Below are positions 51,923 through 59,656 of a stretch of DNA of 64,000 nt, in pieces (positions within the stretch are counted from its first letter, which is position 1; the number at the start of each line of letters is the position of its first letter). This stretch comes from Bacteroidota bacterium. Its GTDB lineage: Bacteria > Bacteroidota > Bacteroidia > AKYH767-A > OLB10. The stretch spans positions 310,001-374,000 of the forward strand of contig JADJOH010000006.1 of NCBI GenBank assembly GCA_016713925.1. The letters are read 5' to 3'. The notes beneath the pieces are model-generated. The model made no database searches and was not told the DNA's origin. It was given only the letters and a program-made list of their open reading frames with translations. Both the position numbers and the translations under genes were made by a program.

Positions 51923-53278
51923 TTACTTTGTGATGACCAGTGTTTTAGTTGCTGTCATAACACCGTTCACGTACAATGAATAGAGGTATGAACCAGCACT
52001 CATATCTGCAGCAGAAAGTTGAACCTGTCCGGACTTGTTACCATTGATACTTACTTCACGGATCAATTTACCATCCATAGTAGTGATCATTAATCTTGCA
52101 TCACTTGTATTTGAAGGGATTTCAAAATTGATAATTGTGGAATTACTAAATGGGTTAGGTTGATTCTGATCTAAACGAACATCACTCAGGCTGGCGCCGG
52201 TTTTACTGGTAGAAGGAGCGTTCGCTTCGAGGCGGGCTAAACGTGTTTCAAGGGCAATCAGTTGCTTTTGCATATCAGCTATTGCAGCGTCCTTGGCAGC
52301 AATTTGTACTTGTTGTTCCTGAATGGCAGAAGTAAGTACCGGAATCATTCCCATGTAATTTACAACTTTCACATCGGCTTTTTCAGAAATAATTCTTCCT
52401 GTTTTCGGATGAATTTTTTCCGGCATTGTAGTTTCTACAACCATATCAGGGAATTGTTGTTGTAAGTTCTCGGCCAGGAAGCCGGTTTGCAAGCCTGCAG
52501 GAAGGTGAAGTTTTGGAAATTCAGCTGTTTTATAATTGTAGGTAGCTGTTTTCACATTCATAAGGCGAGACAACACGCTATGAAGTGGCTGTACATTCTT
52601 TTTCATTCTTTCATCAGAGAGTTGAAAGTAGCGATATCCGAATACATTTCCCTGAAAATAGCCTGCATAGTCACGAACGCCGCCTACCGTTGCGGTGTCC
52701 GTTGCAATTCCCCATACAGATATATTTTGGGTAGAATTTTCGGCGATTCCAAAAACTCCGTTTCCTTGTTCTCCCCCGTCTGATTGTCCCCATACACCGG
52801 TTGGAAAACCTGTTGTTCCTGCTACAGAAGATGATCCCAATACTCCAATTATACCGGAACCGCTAACTCCAAATAAATTACTAATTCCTTCTACACCCGC
52901 TAAGTTTCCGACCCCCTGAACTCCAATGCCGCTGGTATCAGATGGAGTGGAAGTACCTTTAATAGCAATAACATCTGCACTGCCTACATACTTTCCGGTA
53001 ACGTTTACTACCGGCTCAGTCGCAGAAGTCAATCCAAGAATATCCAATCGGGATACAGGTGCAGCATTTGCTATACCAACTTTACCGGTGCCGGTGATCA
53101 CCATTCGGGTTGCATTCTTGGTTTTGAATTTTAAAGGTATGTTGTTTATTGTACCAATAAAATCATTGGTTGTCGCATTTGAATTTCCCTGTAATAACCA
53201 TCCTGTTTGTGCATGGCTATTCATACTTAGGCAGGCAATGCCTAGTACAGTAATTGTAGTGAGAAGTGTTTTTTTCAT
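51923..53278 (-). CDS. Secreted protein with tail-fibre (peptidase S74) domain and T9SS type A sorting domain
   Basis: 451 residues with a signal peptide ending SHAQ (about 24). Residues about 30-200 are beta-rich, with repeats of GV.G. type (GIGVQGVGNLAGVEGISNLF) as in phage or hyperrepetitive Bacteroidota fibres. The tail-fibre/S74 chaperone region (about 205-325) has LSDERMKKNVQPLHS, GFLAENLQQQFPDMVVE and VKVVNYMGMIPVLTSAIQEQ, the intramolecular chaperone pattern. A coiled coil (about 320-345) leads to a type A sorting domain (LDQNQPNPFSNSTIINFEI, AGSYLYSLYVNG, TLVITK). Probably a trimeric surface fibre delivered by T9SS. Confidence 0.88.
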   Translation of the reverse strand: MKKTLLTTITVLGIACLSMNSHAQTGWLLQGNSNATTNDFIGTINNIPLKFKTKNATRMVITGTGKVGIANAAPVSRLDILGLTSATEPVVNVTGKYVGSADVIAIKGTSTPSDTSGIGVQGVGNLAGVEGISNLFGVSGSGIIGVLGSSSVAGTTGFPTGVWGQSDGGEQGNGVFGIAENSTQNISVWGIATDTATVGGVRDYAGYFQGNVFGYRYFQLSDERMKKNVQPLHSVLSRLMNVKTATYNYKTAEFPKLHLPAGLQTGFLAENLQQQFPDMVVETTMPEKIHPKTGRIISEKADVKVVNYMGMIPVLTSAIQEQQVQIAAKDAAIADMQKQLIALETRLARLEANAPSTSKTGASLSDVRLDQNQPNPFSNSTIINFEIPSNTSDARLMITTMDGKLIREVSINGNKSGQVQLSAADMSAGSYLYSLYVNGVMTATKTLVITK

Positions 53279-53530
53279 AAGTATTGTTTTAGTTTTATTT
53301 GATTATAAAATTATGACTTTATTTACTATTTAGAAATAAAAAGCATATTTATTTTCTGTTTACCTGCAGCCACTGCAAATTTTACTGAATTCGAGTGTCT
53401 GTTTATTCACAACGCTGAGTTATTTATTGTTTTTGAAACCATTGTTCAATACTATCTGATTGGGGTGTAAATCACGGAAATCATGGCTATTTTCGCTATT
53501 GCATTGATTATTAGGGTTATGTTTTTATAA

Positions 53531-53686
53531 ACTTTGAGAGGCCAGGTGACTTTTAACCAATCGTATTCAGCACTGAGCGGTAAAAACATCATTAATCTTC
53601 CCGTAAGTGATTTGAAAGCGGGTGTTTACATGGTGAAAGTAAATATAGGTGGTTCCGTCCTAAACAGCCGTCTTGTTTTCAACTAG
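53531..53686 (+). pseudogene. Orphan T9SS type A sorting-domain remnant
   Basis: The stop-to-stop frame between TAA (53528) and TAG (53684) encodes about 50 residues that look like the end of a type A sorting domain: NIINLPVSDLKAGVYMVKV, then NIGGSVLNSRLVF and a stop. There is no ATG in frame before the conserved part and no signal peptide or body, so it looks like the 3' end of a lost gene. The region 53279-53530 upstream is AT-rich and holds no gene. A T-tailed hairpin follows at 53711. Confidence 0.7.
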
Positions 53687-53710
53687 TTCGTACATTATTA
53701 ATCATAAAAC

Positions 53711-53739
53711 GGTCTCTTTAATCAGGGGCCTTTTTTTTT
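53711..53739 (+). terminator. Terminator after the T9SS remnant
   Basis: GGTCTCT and AGGGGCC form a 7-bp stem (two G-T pairs) around TTAATC, followed by nine T. It preserves a terminator for the gene whose end is at 53686. Confidence 0.65.
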
Positions 53740-53777
53740 GAATAGTTGCAAGCCTCATTATCACTTTTTTGATATCT

Positions 53778-54308
53778 ATGTTAGTTTTGTTCCGATATTC
53801 GCAACAATTCACGATGAGAGAACTTCCCGGAAAAATATTGTATTATCTCGTCATACTTCCTGTATCGCTATTGCCTTATTTTTTTCTGTATAGAATATCG
53901 GATTTTCTTTTTTTTCTTTTTTATTTTGTTTTGGGCTATCGTAAGAAGGTAGTTATTGGAAATATCAAACGTTCTTTTCCGGATAAAACGGAAGTAGAAC
54001 ATAACCGAATTGCAAAGGCATTTTATCGTCATTTTGCAGATCTGATTGTGGAGAGTCTTAAGGTTTTTACCATTTCTAAGAAGGAAGTGGGAGAAAGAAT
54101 GAAATTTGTGAATCCGGAATTGATCAACCGGTATTTTGCAGAAGGGAAAAGTGTAATTTTGGCCGGGGGTCATTTTAATAATTGGGAACTTTTTGCGGTG
54201 GCCATTGATCAGGCAGTGAAGCATCAGAGCATTGCCATTTACAAGCCTTTGACCAATAAATTTTTTGATCGAAAAAATGCGTGCTACAAGGGGAAAATAT
54301 GGTCTTGA
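53778..54308 (+). CDS. LpxL/HtrB-like lipid A acyltransferase, N-terminal part of a frameshifted gene
   Basis: About 176 residues from the ATG at 53778 (a TTG is in frame at 53769 and another ATG at 53814). A membrane segment near the N-terminus (YYLVILPVSLLPYFFLYRISDF) precedes a lysophospholipid-acyltransferase domain with YRKKVVIGNIKRSFPDKTE and the catalytic HX4E motif in GGHFNNWE. The frame is normal up to KPLTNKFFDR and then becomes unrelated and stops at 54308. Deleting one A from the six-A run at 54272-54277 joins it to the next frame. The enzyme adds a secondary acyl chain to lipid A at the inner membrane. Confidence 0.8.
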   Translation: MLVLFRYSQQFTMRELPGKILYYLVILPVSLLPYFFLYRISDFLFFLFYFVLGYRKKVVIGNIKRSFPDKTEVEHNRIAKAFYRHFADLIVESLKVFTISKKEVGERMKFVNPELINRYFAEGKSVILAGGHFNNWELFAVAIDQAVKHQSIAIYKPLTNKFFDRKNACYKGKIWS

Positions 54309-54678
54309 AATGATTTCCATTAAGGATGTAAAGCCCGTTTTTGAGAAAAATAAATCTACACTGACACTTACTATATTTGGTACAGACCAGTCTCCGGGAA
54401 AAGTGAAAAATGCCTATTGGACCAGATTTTTAAATCAGGATACCGCAGTGCTTTATGGGACAGAGAAATATGCAAAAGAGTATAATTGTCCTGTAGTTTT
54501 TTGTTGTATTCATAAGATTTGCCGCGGACATTATTCCATTGAATTCCGGGACTTGATTCCCGACCCATCGAAAACCGTGTATGGAGAAATTACGGAGGCA
54601 CATACTAAGATGCTGGAACAGGATATTCTTCGGAAATCCGGAATTTTGGCTTTGGAGTCATCGCCGATGGAAACATAA
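54265..54678 (+). CDS. LpxL/HtrB-like lipid A acyltransferase, C-terminal part
   Basis: True homology begins at the ATG at 54277 (MRATRGKYGLEMISIKDV). It contains the second half of the acyltransferase: FGTDQSPGKVKNAYWTRFLNQDT, with the conserved DQxP motif, AVLYGTEKYAKEYNCPVVF and FRDLIPDPSK. The rejoined protein would be about 300 residues, the normal length for Bacteroidota HtrB-like enzymes. It ends at 54678, about 100 bases before moaA, and seems unrelated to the Moco genes. Confidence 0.75.
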   Translation: MIEKMRATRGKYGLEMISIKDVKPVFEKNKSTLTLTIFGTDQSPGKVKNAYWTRFLNQDTAVLYGTEKYAKEYNCPVVFCCIHKICRGHYSIEFRDLIPDPSKTVYGEITEAHTKMLEQDILRKSGILALESSPMET

Positions 54679-54777
54679 AAAGCCGTTGGAGTGAAAATTA
54701 AATTGAAGAGTAAATTTCGTACTTTTATTCCTGTACTTCAACTTTTATGGTAGTGATAGATATTCAATTAAGAACAG

Positions 54778-55761
54778 ATGCTGACTGATTCATTTAACAG
54801 AAACCATGATTATCTTCGGATTTCCTTAACAGATAAATGTAATCTGCGTTGCACCTATTGCATGCCGGTTGACCCTCCCCATGGATTTTATGCAGGGAAA
54901 AATTTGATGAATGCAGAAGAGATCAATCGCCTTGCCGGAATTTTCGTGAAATTGGGCGTAAAGAAAATCCGCCTAACAGGTGGTGAGCCATTGATCAGGA
55001 AGGATGTGGCTGAAATCATACACCTGCTTTCACAATATCCTGTAAAACTTACGCTGACCACCAATGGCGTTTTTCTGGATCAGTTTATTGAAGTTTTTAA
55101 ACAGGCTGGAATAAATTCTGTGAATGTGAGTCTGGATTCTTTAGAGTCGAATGCCTTTAAAATTATTTCGCAACGGGATCATTTTGATAAAGTCATGTCA
55201 AATATTCTCTTGCTGCTCAGGGAAGGCTTTCATGTCAAAGTAAATATGGTAGTGTTAAAAGAGTTGAACCATCTTGAAATAATTGATTTTATCCAATGGA
55301 CAAAGGAATACCCGTTGCACGTACGTTTTATTGAGTACATGCCTTTTCGTGACAATAACTGGAACCATCTTCAGGTTTTTACTGCAGAAGAAATTTTATC
55401 TTTAGCAAGCCGGAAATTTAATTTTTATAAATTGAACGATCGTCCGAATGATACCGCCCGGAATTTTCAGGTTCACGATTATAAAGGGACATTTGCAATT
55501 ATTTCAACGATGTCAGATCCATTTTGCAGCAACTGCAACAGATTGCGATTGACAGCAGATGGGAAAATGAAGAACTGCCTTTTTTCAACCGGAGAAGTGG
55601 ATTTGCTTTCTGCATTGCGTAATCAGGAAGATGTAGAACAGCTGATTCGTCAATGTGTTTGGGATAAGAAAGCCGAACGGGGAGGGCAAATGGATGCAGC
55701 AATGGAAGATTTGAAAGCGGATGCACTAATGAACAGGTCAATGATCTCAATAGGCGGTTGA
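54778..55761 (+). CDS. moaA: GTP 3',8-cyclase (MoaA)
   Basis: 327 residues. The radical-SAM motif C-x3-C-x2-C is CNLRCTYC (Cys21, Cys25, Cys28), with the SAM-binding RLTGGEPLIR. The C-terminal [4Fe-4S] cluster is in DPFCSNCNRLRLTADG and the third ligand in KMKNCLFS. It ends in an extended tail with RGGQMDAAMEDL, where the terminal GG is replaced (MISIGG, two glycines present). It converts GTP to the 8-cyclo intermediate of molybdopterin. The partner MoaC is not found in the window. First gene of the Moco/formate operon. Confidence 0.95.
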   Translation: MLTDSFNRNHDYLRISLTDKCNLRCTYCMPVDPPHGFYAGKNLMNAEEINRLAGIFVKLGVKKIRLTGGEPLIRKDVAEIIHLLSQYPVKLTLTTNGVFLDQFIEVFKQAGINSVNVSLDSLESNAFKIISQRDHFDKVMSNILLLLREGFHVKVNMVVLKELNHLEIIDFIQWTKEYPLHVRFIEYMPFRDNNWNHLQVFTAEEILSLASRKFNFYKLNDRPNDTARNFQVHDYKGTFAIISTMSDPFCSNCNRLRLTADGKMKNCLFSTGEVDLLSALRNQEDVEQLIRQCVWDKKAERGGQMDAAMEDLKADALMNRSMISIGG

Positions 55762-55762
55762 T

Positions 55763-56385
55763 ATGAAAGTGAAAAGAATGATTCATGATCACATGCCGGA
55801 GTTCGGAGAAGCGCAGCAAATCGTACTTAAGCATCTTCCCGCTCAATGGTTAAATCTGTTCCTCTATTGGAGGCAGTAGGTCGGGTGTTGGCTGAAAATA
55901 TAAAAGTGACCACTGACTCTCCTCCGTTTCATCAATCTGCTATGGATGGTTATGCTTTTAATTTTAAGAGGTGGGATAAAGTGTCGCCTCTTCGTATTAT
56001 TGATGAAATCCCGGCTGGTAAAGTATCAAAAAAATTGTTGAAAGCGAATGATGTTGTTAGAGTTTTCACAGGTTCCGCTGTACCTGCTACTGCTGATACT
56101 GTAGTGGTGCAGGAGAATGTGATAAAAGATGGTGCTTTTATTCACTTAAATGATCCTTTTCTGCAACAAGGGGCCAATATTCGTAAAAAGGGGTCGCAAA
56201 TTAAAGCCGGTAACATTGCTTGCAGAAAGGGTGAAGTGTTGTCTGTGGGAGCTATCTCCTATCTTGCTTCATTGGGAGAGCGTAGAAAAAGTGAAAATAT
56301 TTGCTCCTCCGGGTGTCAGTATATTGGTTACAGGTTCAGAGTTGTCCCAACCCGGAAATCGACTTCCCCCCGGTCATGTATTTGA
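55763..56385 (+). CDS. moeA: Molybdopterin molybdotransferase MoeA, N-terminal and middle part (frameshifted)
   Basis: The ATG at 55763 (or at 55793, MPEFGEAQQIVLKHLPAQ) opens the N-terminal end of MoeA in one frame. At about 55843-55846 the frame must move (one base missing: CAATGG where CAAATGG is expected) to continue MVKSVPLLEAVGRVLAENI in the frame at 55846. That frame holds SPPFHQSAMDGYA, AGKVSKKLLKANDVVRVFTGSAVPATADTVV and GANIRKKGSQIKAG, then fails again near 56276-56282 (SLGE followed by unrelated sequence). MoeA inserts molybdenum into adenylated molybdopterin. It overlaps the moaA stop by a single spacer base. Confidence 0.85.
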
Positions 56386-56977
56386 ATGCAATTCGTTTGG
56401 ATTGTCTGCGGCTTTAGGGAAAATACAAATAGTGCCTGCCCTTATTGTGCATTGCAAGGATAAGGAGACTGATTTGGTAAAAGCGATCAGGAAATCACTA
56501 AAAGTATCGGATATTCTTATCCTGACAGGTGGTGTTTCGGTGGGGGATTATGATTTTGTGGCTGCAAGTTTAGAGAAATGTGGCGTGAAGAAAAAATTTC
56601 ATAAAGTGCGTCAGAAACCGGGAAAGCCCTTGTATTTTGGAGTGAACGGTGAAAAATTAATTTTTGGTCTTCCCGGTAATCCGGCGGCAGTGTTATCCTG
56701 CTATTACACTTTTGTTTTAAGAGCAATAAGTGCTATGATGAAAGTGCCCTATACACATACTGTTCTTTTGCCGGCAATGAATTCATACAGTAAGAAGGGG
56801 ACTTTAACGAATATTCTAAAAGCCCGGACAGCTGCACGTGGTGTGGAGATTCTGGATCATCAGGAAAGCTATAAGTTGAATGCAATGGTGGTGGCAGATA
56901 GTCTGGTTATTTTGCCTCCGGATAAGCAAGATGTGAAACCGGGTGATATGCTGGAGGTTCTATTGATAGATAATTGA
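56150..56977 (+). CDS. moeA: Molybdopterin molybdotransferase MoeA, C-terminal part
   Basis: Real MoeA sequence starts near 56282 (VEKVKIFAPPGVSILVTGSEL). It contains the MPT-binding MoeA/MogA domain: GHVFECNSFGLSAALG, SDILILTGGVSVGDYDFV, FHKVRQKPGKPLYFG, FGLPGNPAAVLSCYY and the C-terminal beta domain IV. The first 44 codons of the frame, before 56282, are only an out-of-frame shadow of the middle part. Joining to the N-terminal frame needs one base deleted (or two added) near 56274-56285. The protein would be about 400 residues, the normal MoeA length. The stop is eight bases before the TauE gene. Confidence 0.88.
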   Translation: MILFCNKGPIFVKRGRKLKPVTLLAERVKCCLWELSPILLHWESVEKVKIFAPPGVSILVTGSELSQPGNRLPPGHVFECNSFGLSAALGKIQIVPALIVHCKDKETDLVKAIRKSLKVSDILILTGGVSVGDYDFVAASLEKCGVKKKFHKVRQKPGKPLYFGVNGEKLIFGLPGNPAAVLSCYYTFVLRAISAMMKVPYTHTVLLPAMNSYSKKGTLTNILKARTAARGVEILDHQESYKLNAMVVADSLVILPPDKQDVKPGDMLEVLLIDN

Positions 56978-56984
56978 ACAAAGG

Positions 56985-57719
56985 ATGGAAATTTCGTTTG
57001 CATTTTATTTTTTCTTGCTGCTGATTGCCTGCATGTATTCCTGCGTAGGACATGGCGGTGCAAGCGGCTACATTGCTTTAATGTCCATCTATGCTTTTTC
57101 TCCCGATTTTATCAAACCTGCGGCTTTGTTGTTAAATATAGTGGTTTCCATGCTTGCCTTTGTTCAATTCTACCGTGCAGGATATTTTAAGTGGGAATTG
57201 TTTTATCCTTTTGCTTTGGCTTCTGTTCCCGCTGCTTTTCTGGGTGGCACATTAATGGTGGATGAAGATGTTTTTCATGTGATTTTGGGTCTATTGCTCA
57301 TCTTCCCGATTTTAAATTTATTGGGATTGTTTAATCCGGGAATAGAAAGTGTACAGCGAAAGCCTCCTTTGGTATGGGCATTTGTTGCAGGAGGATTAAT
57401 CGGTTTCTTGAGCGGCGTGATGGGCGTAGGTGGTGGGATATTGCTCAGCCCATTACTTTTGTTGGCACGATGGGCAAATGTGAAAGAAACCGCTGCCATT
57501 TCTGCGCTCTATATTTTTGTGAATTCGGTGGCGGGATTGTTGGGTCATACCGTTGTAGGTTTCATCTTGGATGGTTCTTACTTTGTTTTGATCACAGTTG
57601 TGCTCCTGGGTGGTCTCGCCGGTGCATATATGGGTTCATTTAAATTGAATTCGCTTGTTTTGAAAAGAGTTCTGGCTGCTGTATTGTTAGTAGCAACAAT
57701 TAAATTGATAATACTATGA
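56985..57719 (+). CDS. TauE/SafE family membrane exporter in the Moco operon
   Basis: 244 residues with about eight membrane segments and the TauE double motif: CVGHGGASGYIALMSIYAF and SGVMGVGGGILLSPLLLL. It is a different subgroup from the TauE at 35302 (shorter, other N-terminus). The gene lies seven bases after moeA and overlaps mobA by four, so it belongs to the operon. In other Bacteroidota Moco loci exporters of this type are found; the anion it moves here (formate, sulfite or molybdate-related) cannot be told. Confidence 0.87.
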   Translation: MEISFAFYFFLLLIACMYSCVGHGGASGYIALMSIYAFSPDFIKPAALLLNIVVSMLAFVQFYRAGYFKWELFYPFALASVPAAFLGGTLMVDEDVFHVILGLLLIFPILNLLGLFNPGIESVQRKPPLVWAFVAGGLIGFLSGVMGVGGGILLSPLLLLARWANVKETAAISALYIFVNSVAGLLGHTVVGFILDGSYFVLITVVLLGGLAGAYMGSFKLNSLVLKRVLAAVLLVATIKLIIL

Positions 57720-58309
57720 GCGCAGCCAAACAAATAGACGGCTATATTCTGGCCGGAGGTAAGAGCTCGAGAATGGGGACAGATAAAGGTTTGTTGAAAG
57801 TGAACAACCGTTTCCTGATTGAATTTGCCATTGATCATCTTCGAAATTGTGTAGATAGAATATTCCTCTGTACCGGCAATCCTGAGTATGTTCAATTTGG
57901 TTTGGAATTGGTGCCGGATAAGATTCAAGAAGAAGGTCCTGCCAGTGCTATTGCAACAGCATTGCAGCATGCTATAGCACCGAAATTGTTTGTCTTAAGT
58001 TGCGATACCCCGTTCATAGGTGAAGTAATTATTCAACGAATTATTTCATTCTCAGAAGGTGCAGAAATTACGGTACCTTTGGTGAAGAACAGGATCGAAC
58101 CCCTATGCGGTGTGTATGCTTCATCTTGTAAAGATAAATGGAAGGAACAGTTTGATGGCGGTGTGCGGAAAATGCAAACATTAATTGAACATTTTAATTT
58201 TAAAACACTGGATGGGGTGTCGGAAATCAAAGCGGACGAAATGGCCTTCATGAATATCAATTCACCGGAGGATTTTGAAATAGCAAAAAAACAACTAAGA
58301 TGGGTGTAA
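57716..58309 (+). CDS. mobA: Molybdenum cofactor guanylyltransferase (MobA)
   Basis: 197 residues. The nucleotidyltransferase opening YILAGGKSSRMGTDKGLL is typical, with KLFVLSCDTPFIGE (the GTP/Mg aspartate) and VPLVKNRIEPLCGVYASSC. It links GMP to Mo-MPT to make MGD, as needed by formate dehydrogenase of the DMSO-reductase family. Overlaps both neighbours (TauE by 4, moaD by 10 bases). No lesion. Confidence 0.92.
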   Translation: MSAAKQIDGYILAGGKSSRMGTDKGLLKVNNRFLIEFAIDHLRNCVDRIFLCTGNPEYVQFGLELVPDKIQEEGPASAIATALQHAIAPKLFVLSCDTPFIGEVIIQRIISFSEGAEITVPLVKNRIEPLCGVYASSCKDKWKEQFDGGVRKMQTLIEHFNFKTLDGVSEIKADEMAFMNINSPEDFEIAKKQLRWV

Positions 58310-58533
58310 AAATTCTTGTTTTTGGTAAATTAGCAGAGGTGATCCGGTTAAAGGAAATTGAAATCGCTGAAGTGAAGGATGTAGCTGCACTGCGTAGCCT
58401 TCTCATGAAAAATTATCCCGGACTGAACGGATTAAATTATATAGTAGCTGTGAACAGGAAAGTGGTGGCTGATGCATTTCCGATCAGTACAGGAGATGAA
58501 GTGGCACTGATGCCGCCCTTTTCAGGAGGTTGA
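58300..58533 (+). CDS. moaD: Molybdopterin synthase sulfur-carrier subunit (MoaD)
   Basis: 77 residues with a ubiquitin-like fold (MGVKILVFGKLAEVI, LRSLLMKNYPGLNGL) and the required C-terminal double glycine in MPPFSGG. After adenylation by MoeB it carries the thiocarboxylate sulfur that MoaE uses to convert precursor Z to molybdopterin. Overlaps mobA by ten bases and precedes moeB by three. Confidence 0.92.
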   Translation: MGVKILVFGKLAEVIRLKEIEIAEVKDVAALRSLLMKNYPGLNGLNYIVAVNRKVVADAFPISTGDEVALMPPFSGG

Positions 58534-58536
58534 TGT

Positions 58537-59001
58537 ATGGAAAAGAATGGGAACGATAGATATAGCCGCCAGATCATTCTTAAGGATTTTGGGCCCGAAG
58601 CGCAACAGCAATTAGCTCATGCCCGGGTACTGATCATCGGTGTTGGTGGACTCGGATGTCCTGTGTTAATGTATCTCGCCGCCGCAGGAGTAGGAACAAT
58701 TGGAATTGCCGATGGTGATCATGTGGAATTGAATAACCTGCATCGACAAATTTTGTTTGACACCCCTGATGTCGGTTTATCAAAAGTGCAGGTGGCTTTT
58801 ACGAAAATGAAACTGAAGAATCCTGAAGTAAAAATAGTTGCTCACGGTTGCTTTGTTTCTACAGCGAATGTTTTCGATCTGTTATCCTGCTATGATTTGA
58901 TTGTTGATGCTACAGATAATTTTGCCTCCCGTTATATGATAAGTGATGCATGCCATTTGATGAATAAGCCGTTGGTGTATGGGGCAGTTTCCTGTTATTA
59001 A
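58537..59001 (+). CDS. moeB: MoeB/ThiF-like adenylyltransferase, N-terminal part up to an in-frame stop
   Basis: 154 codons then TAA at 58999-59001. The ATP-binding motif VLIIGVGGLGCPVLMYLAAAG (about 31-51), DGDHVELNNLHRQILF and DATDNFASRYMISDACH are intact. The next expected residues are VYGAVSxYEGQV; here the codon for the Glu is TAA (GAA to TAA is one change) and the frame continues without shift as GQVGVFN to 59655. So it is a nonsense mutation and not a frameshift. MoeB activates the MoaD C-terminus with ATP. The two halves together would be about 372 residues, MoeB plus rhodanese. Confidence 0.85.
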   Translation: MEKNGNDRYSRQIILKDFGPEAQQQLAHARVLIIGVGGLGCPVLMYLAAAGVGTIGIADGDHVELNNLHRQILFDTPDVGLSKVQVAFTKMKLKNPEVKIVAHGCFVSTANVFDLLSCYDLIVDATDNFASRYMISDACHLMNKPLVYGAVSCY

Positions 59002-59655
59002 GGTCAGGTTGGTGTTTTTAATTTTAATCCGAATGGTTTTGCATCAAACTACAGAGATTTGTTTCCTGTGCCCCCTGCCCCCGGAGAAGCAAACTCCTGT
59101 ACTACCGAGGGGGTTTTAGGGGTATTGCCGGGAATTATTGGCCTTATGCAGGCAAATGAAGTAATTAAAATACTTACCGGCGTCGGAATTCCCTTGATCA
59201 ATAAATTATTTACCATTGATATTTCCGATTACCGTACACTTGAAATGGAAGTCTCCCCGGGTGTACATTCCGGAATGCCAGGTTCTGTTGAGGAGTTCAT
59301 GCGTTTTGACTACGATTCTTTTTGTTCCGTTAATGCTACCTCTGATGAGGTGATTGCTGCTTTCACTTTGAAAGAATGGATGCTCAATGAAGAATGGAGT
59401 ATCATCGATGTGCGTGAAAAGGAGGAGGTGAAAGAGAATGATTTGTTTTCAAGCGTAAATGTTCCTCTTTCCACTTTCAAAACTGAAATAGAAAATGTTA
59501 CTTTAGCGGAGAATGTGATTTTCGTTTGTGCTTCCGGCGTGCGAAGTCGTCTGGCTTTGGATATTGCTAAGAATATTTTTCCTGAAAGAAAATTGTTTTG
59601 CCTTAGAGAAGGTGTTCAAGCATTGATTAATTTAGAGTTTCAAAAGGAAAATTAA
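59002..59655 (+). CDS. moeB: MoeB/ThiF-like adenylyltransferase, C-terminal part with rhodanese domain
   Basis: Same frame as 58537-59001, from GQVGVFN onward. It includes FPVPPAPGEANSCTTEGVLGVLPGIIGLMQANEV, the normal MoeB core end, and from about 59310 a rhodanese-like domain (EWSIIDVREKEEVKEN, VIFVCASGVRSRLALD) with active-site Cys in VCASGVRS. The fused MoeB-rhodanese form is the MOCS3-like type that supplies the sulfur. The zinc-ligand pair of E. coli MoeB (CxxC before FPxPP) is not visible. A start codon at 59059 is unlikely to be used. The stop is one base before moaE. Confidence 0.85.
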   Translation, partial: GQVGVFNFNPNGFASNYRDLFPVPPAPGEANSCTTEGVLGVLPGIIGLMQANEVIKILTGVGIPLINKLFTIDISDYRTLEMEVSPGVHSGMPGSVEEFMRFDYDSFCSVNATSDEVIAAFTLKEWMLNEEWSIIDVREKEEVKENDLFSSVNVPLSTFKTEIENVTLAENVIFVCASGVRSRLALDIAKNIFPERKLFCLREGVQALINLEFQKEN

Positions 59656-59656
59656 G

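Noticed and set aside
59059..59655. Independent rhodanese-type gene with its own start
   Set aside because: Sequence from 59002 onward is the uninterrupted continuation of MoeB in the same frame; the apparent start is internal.
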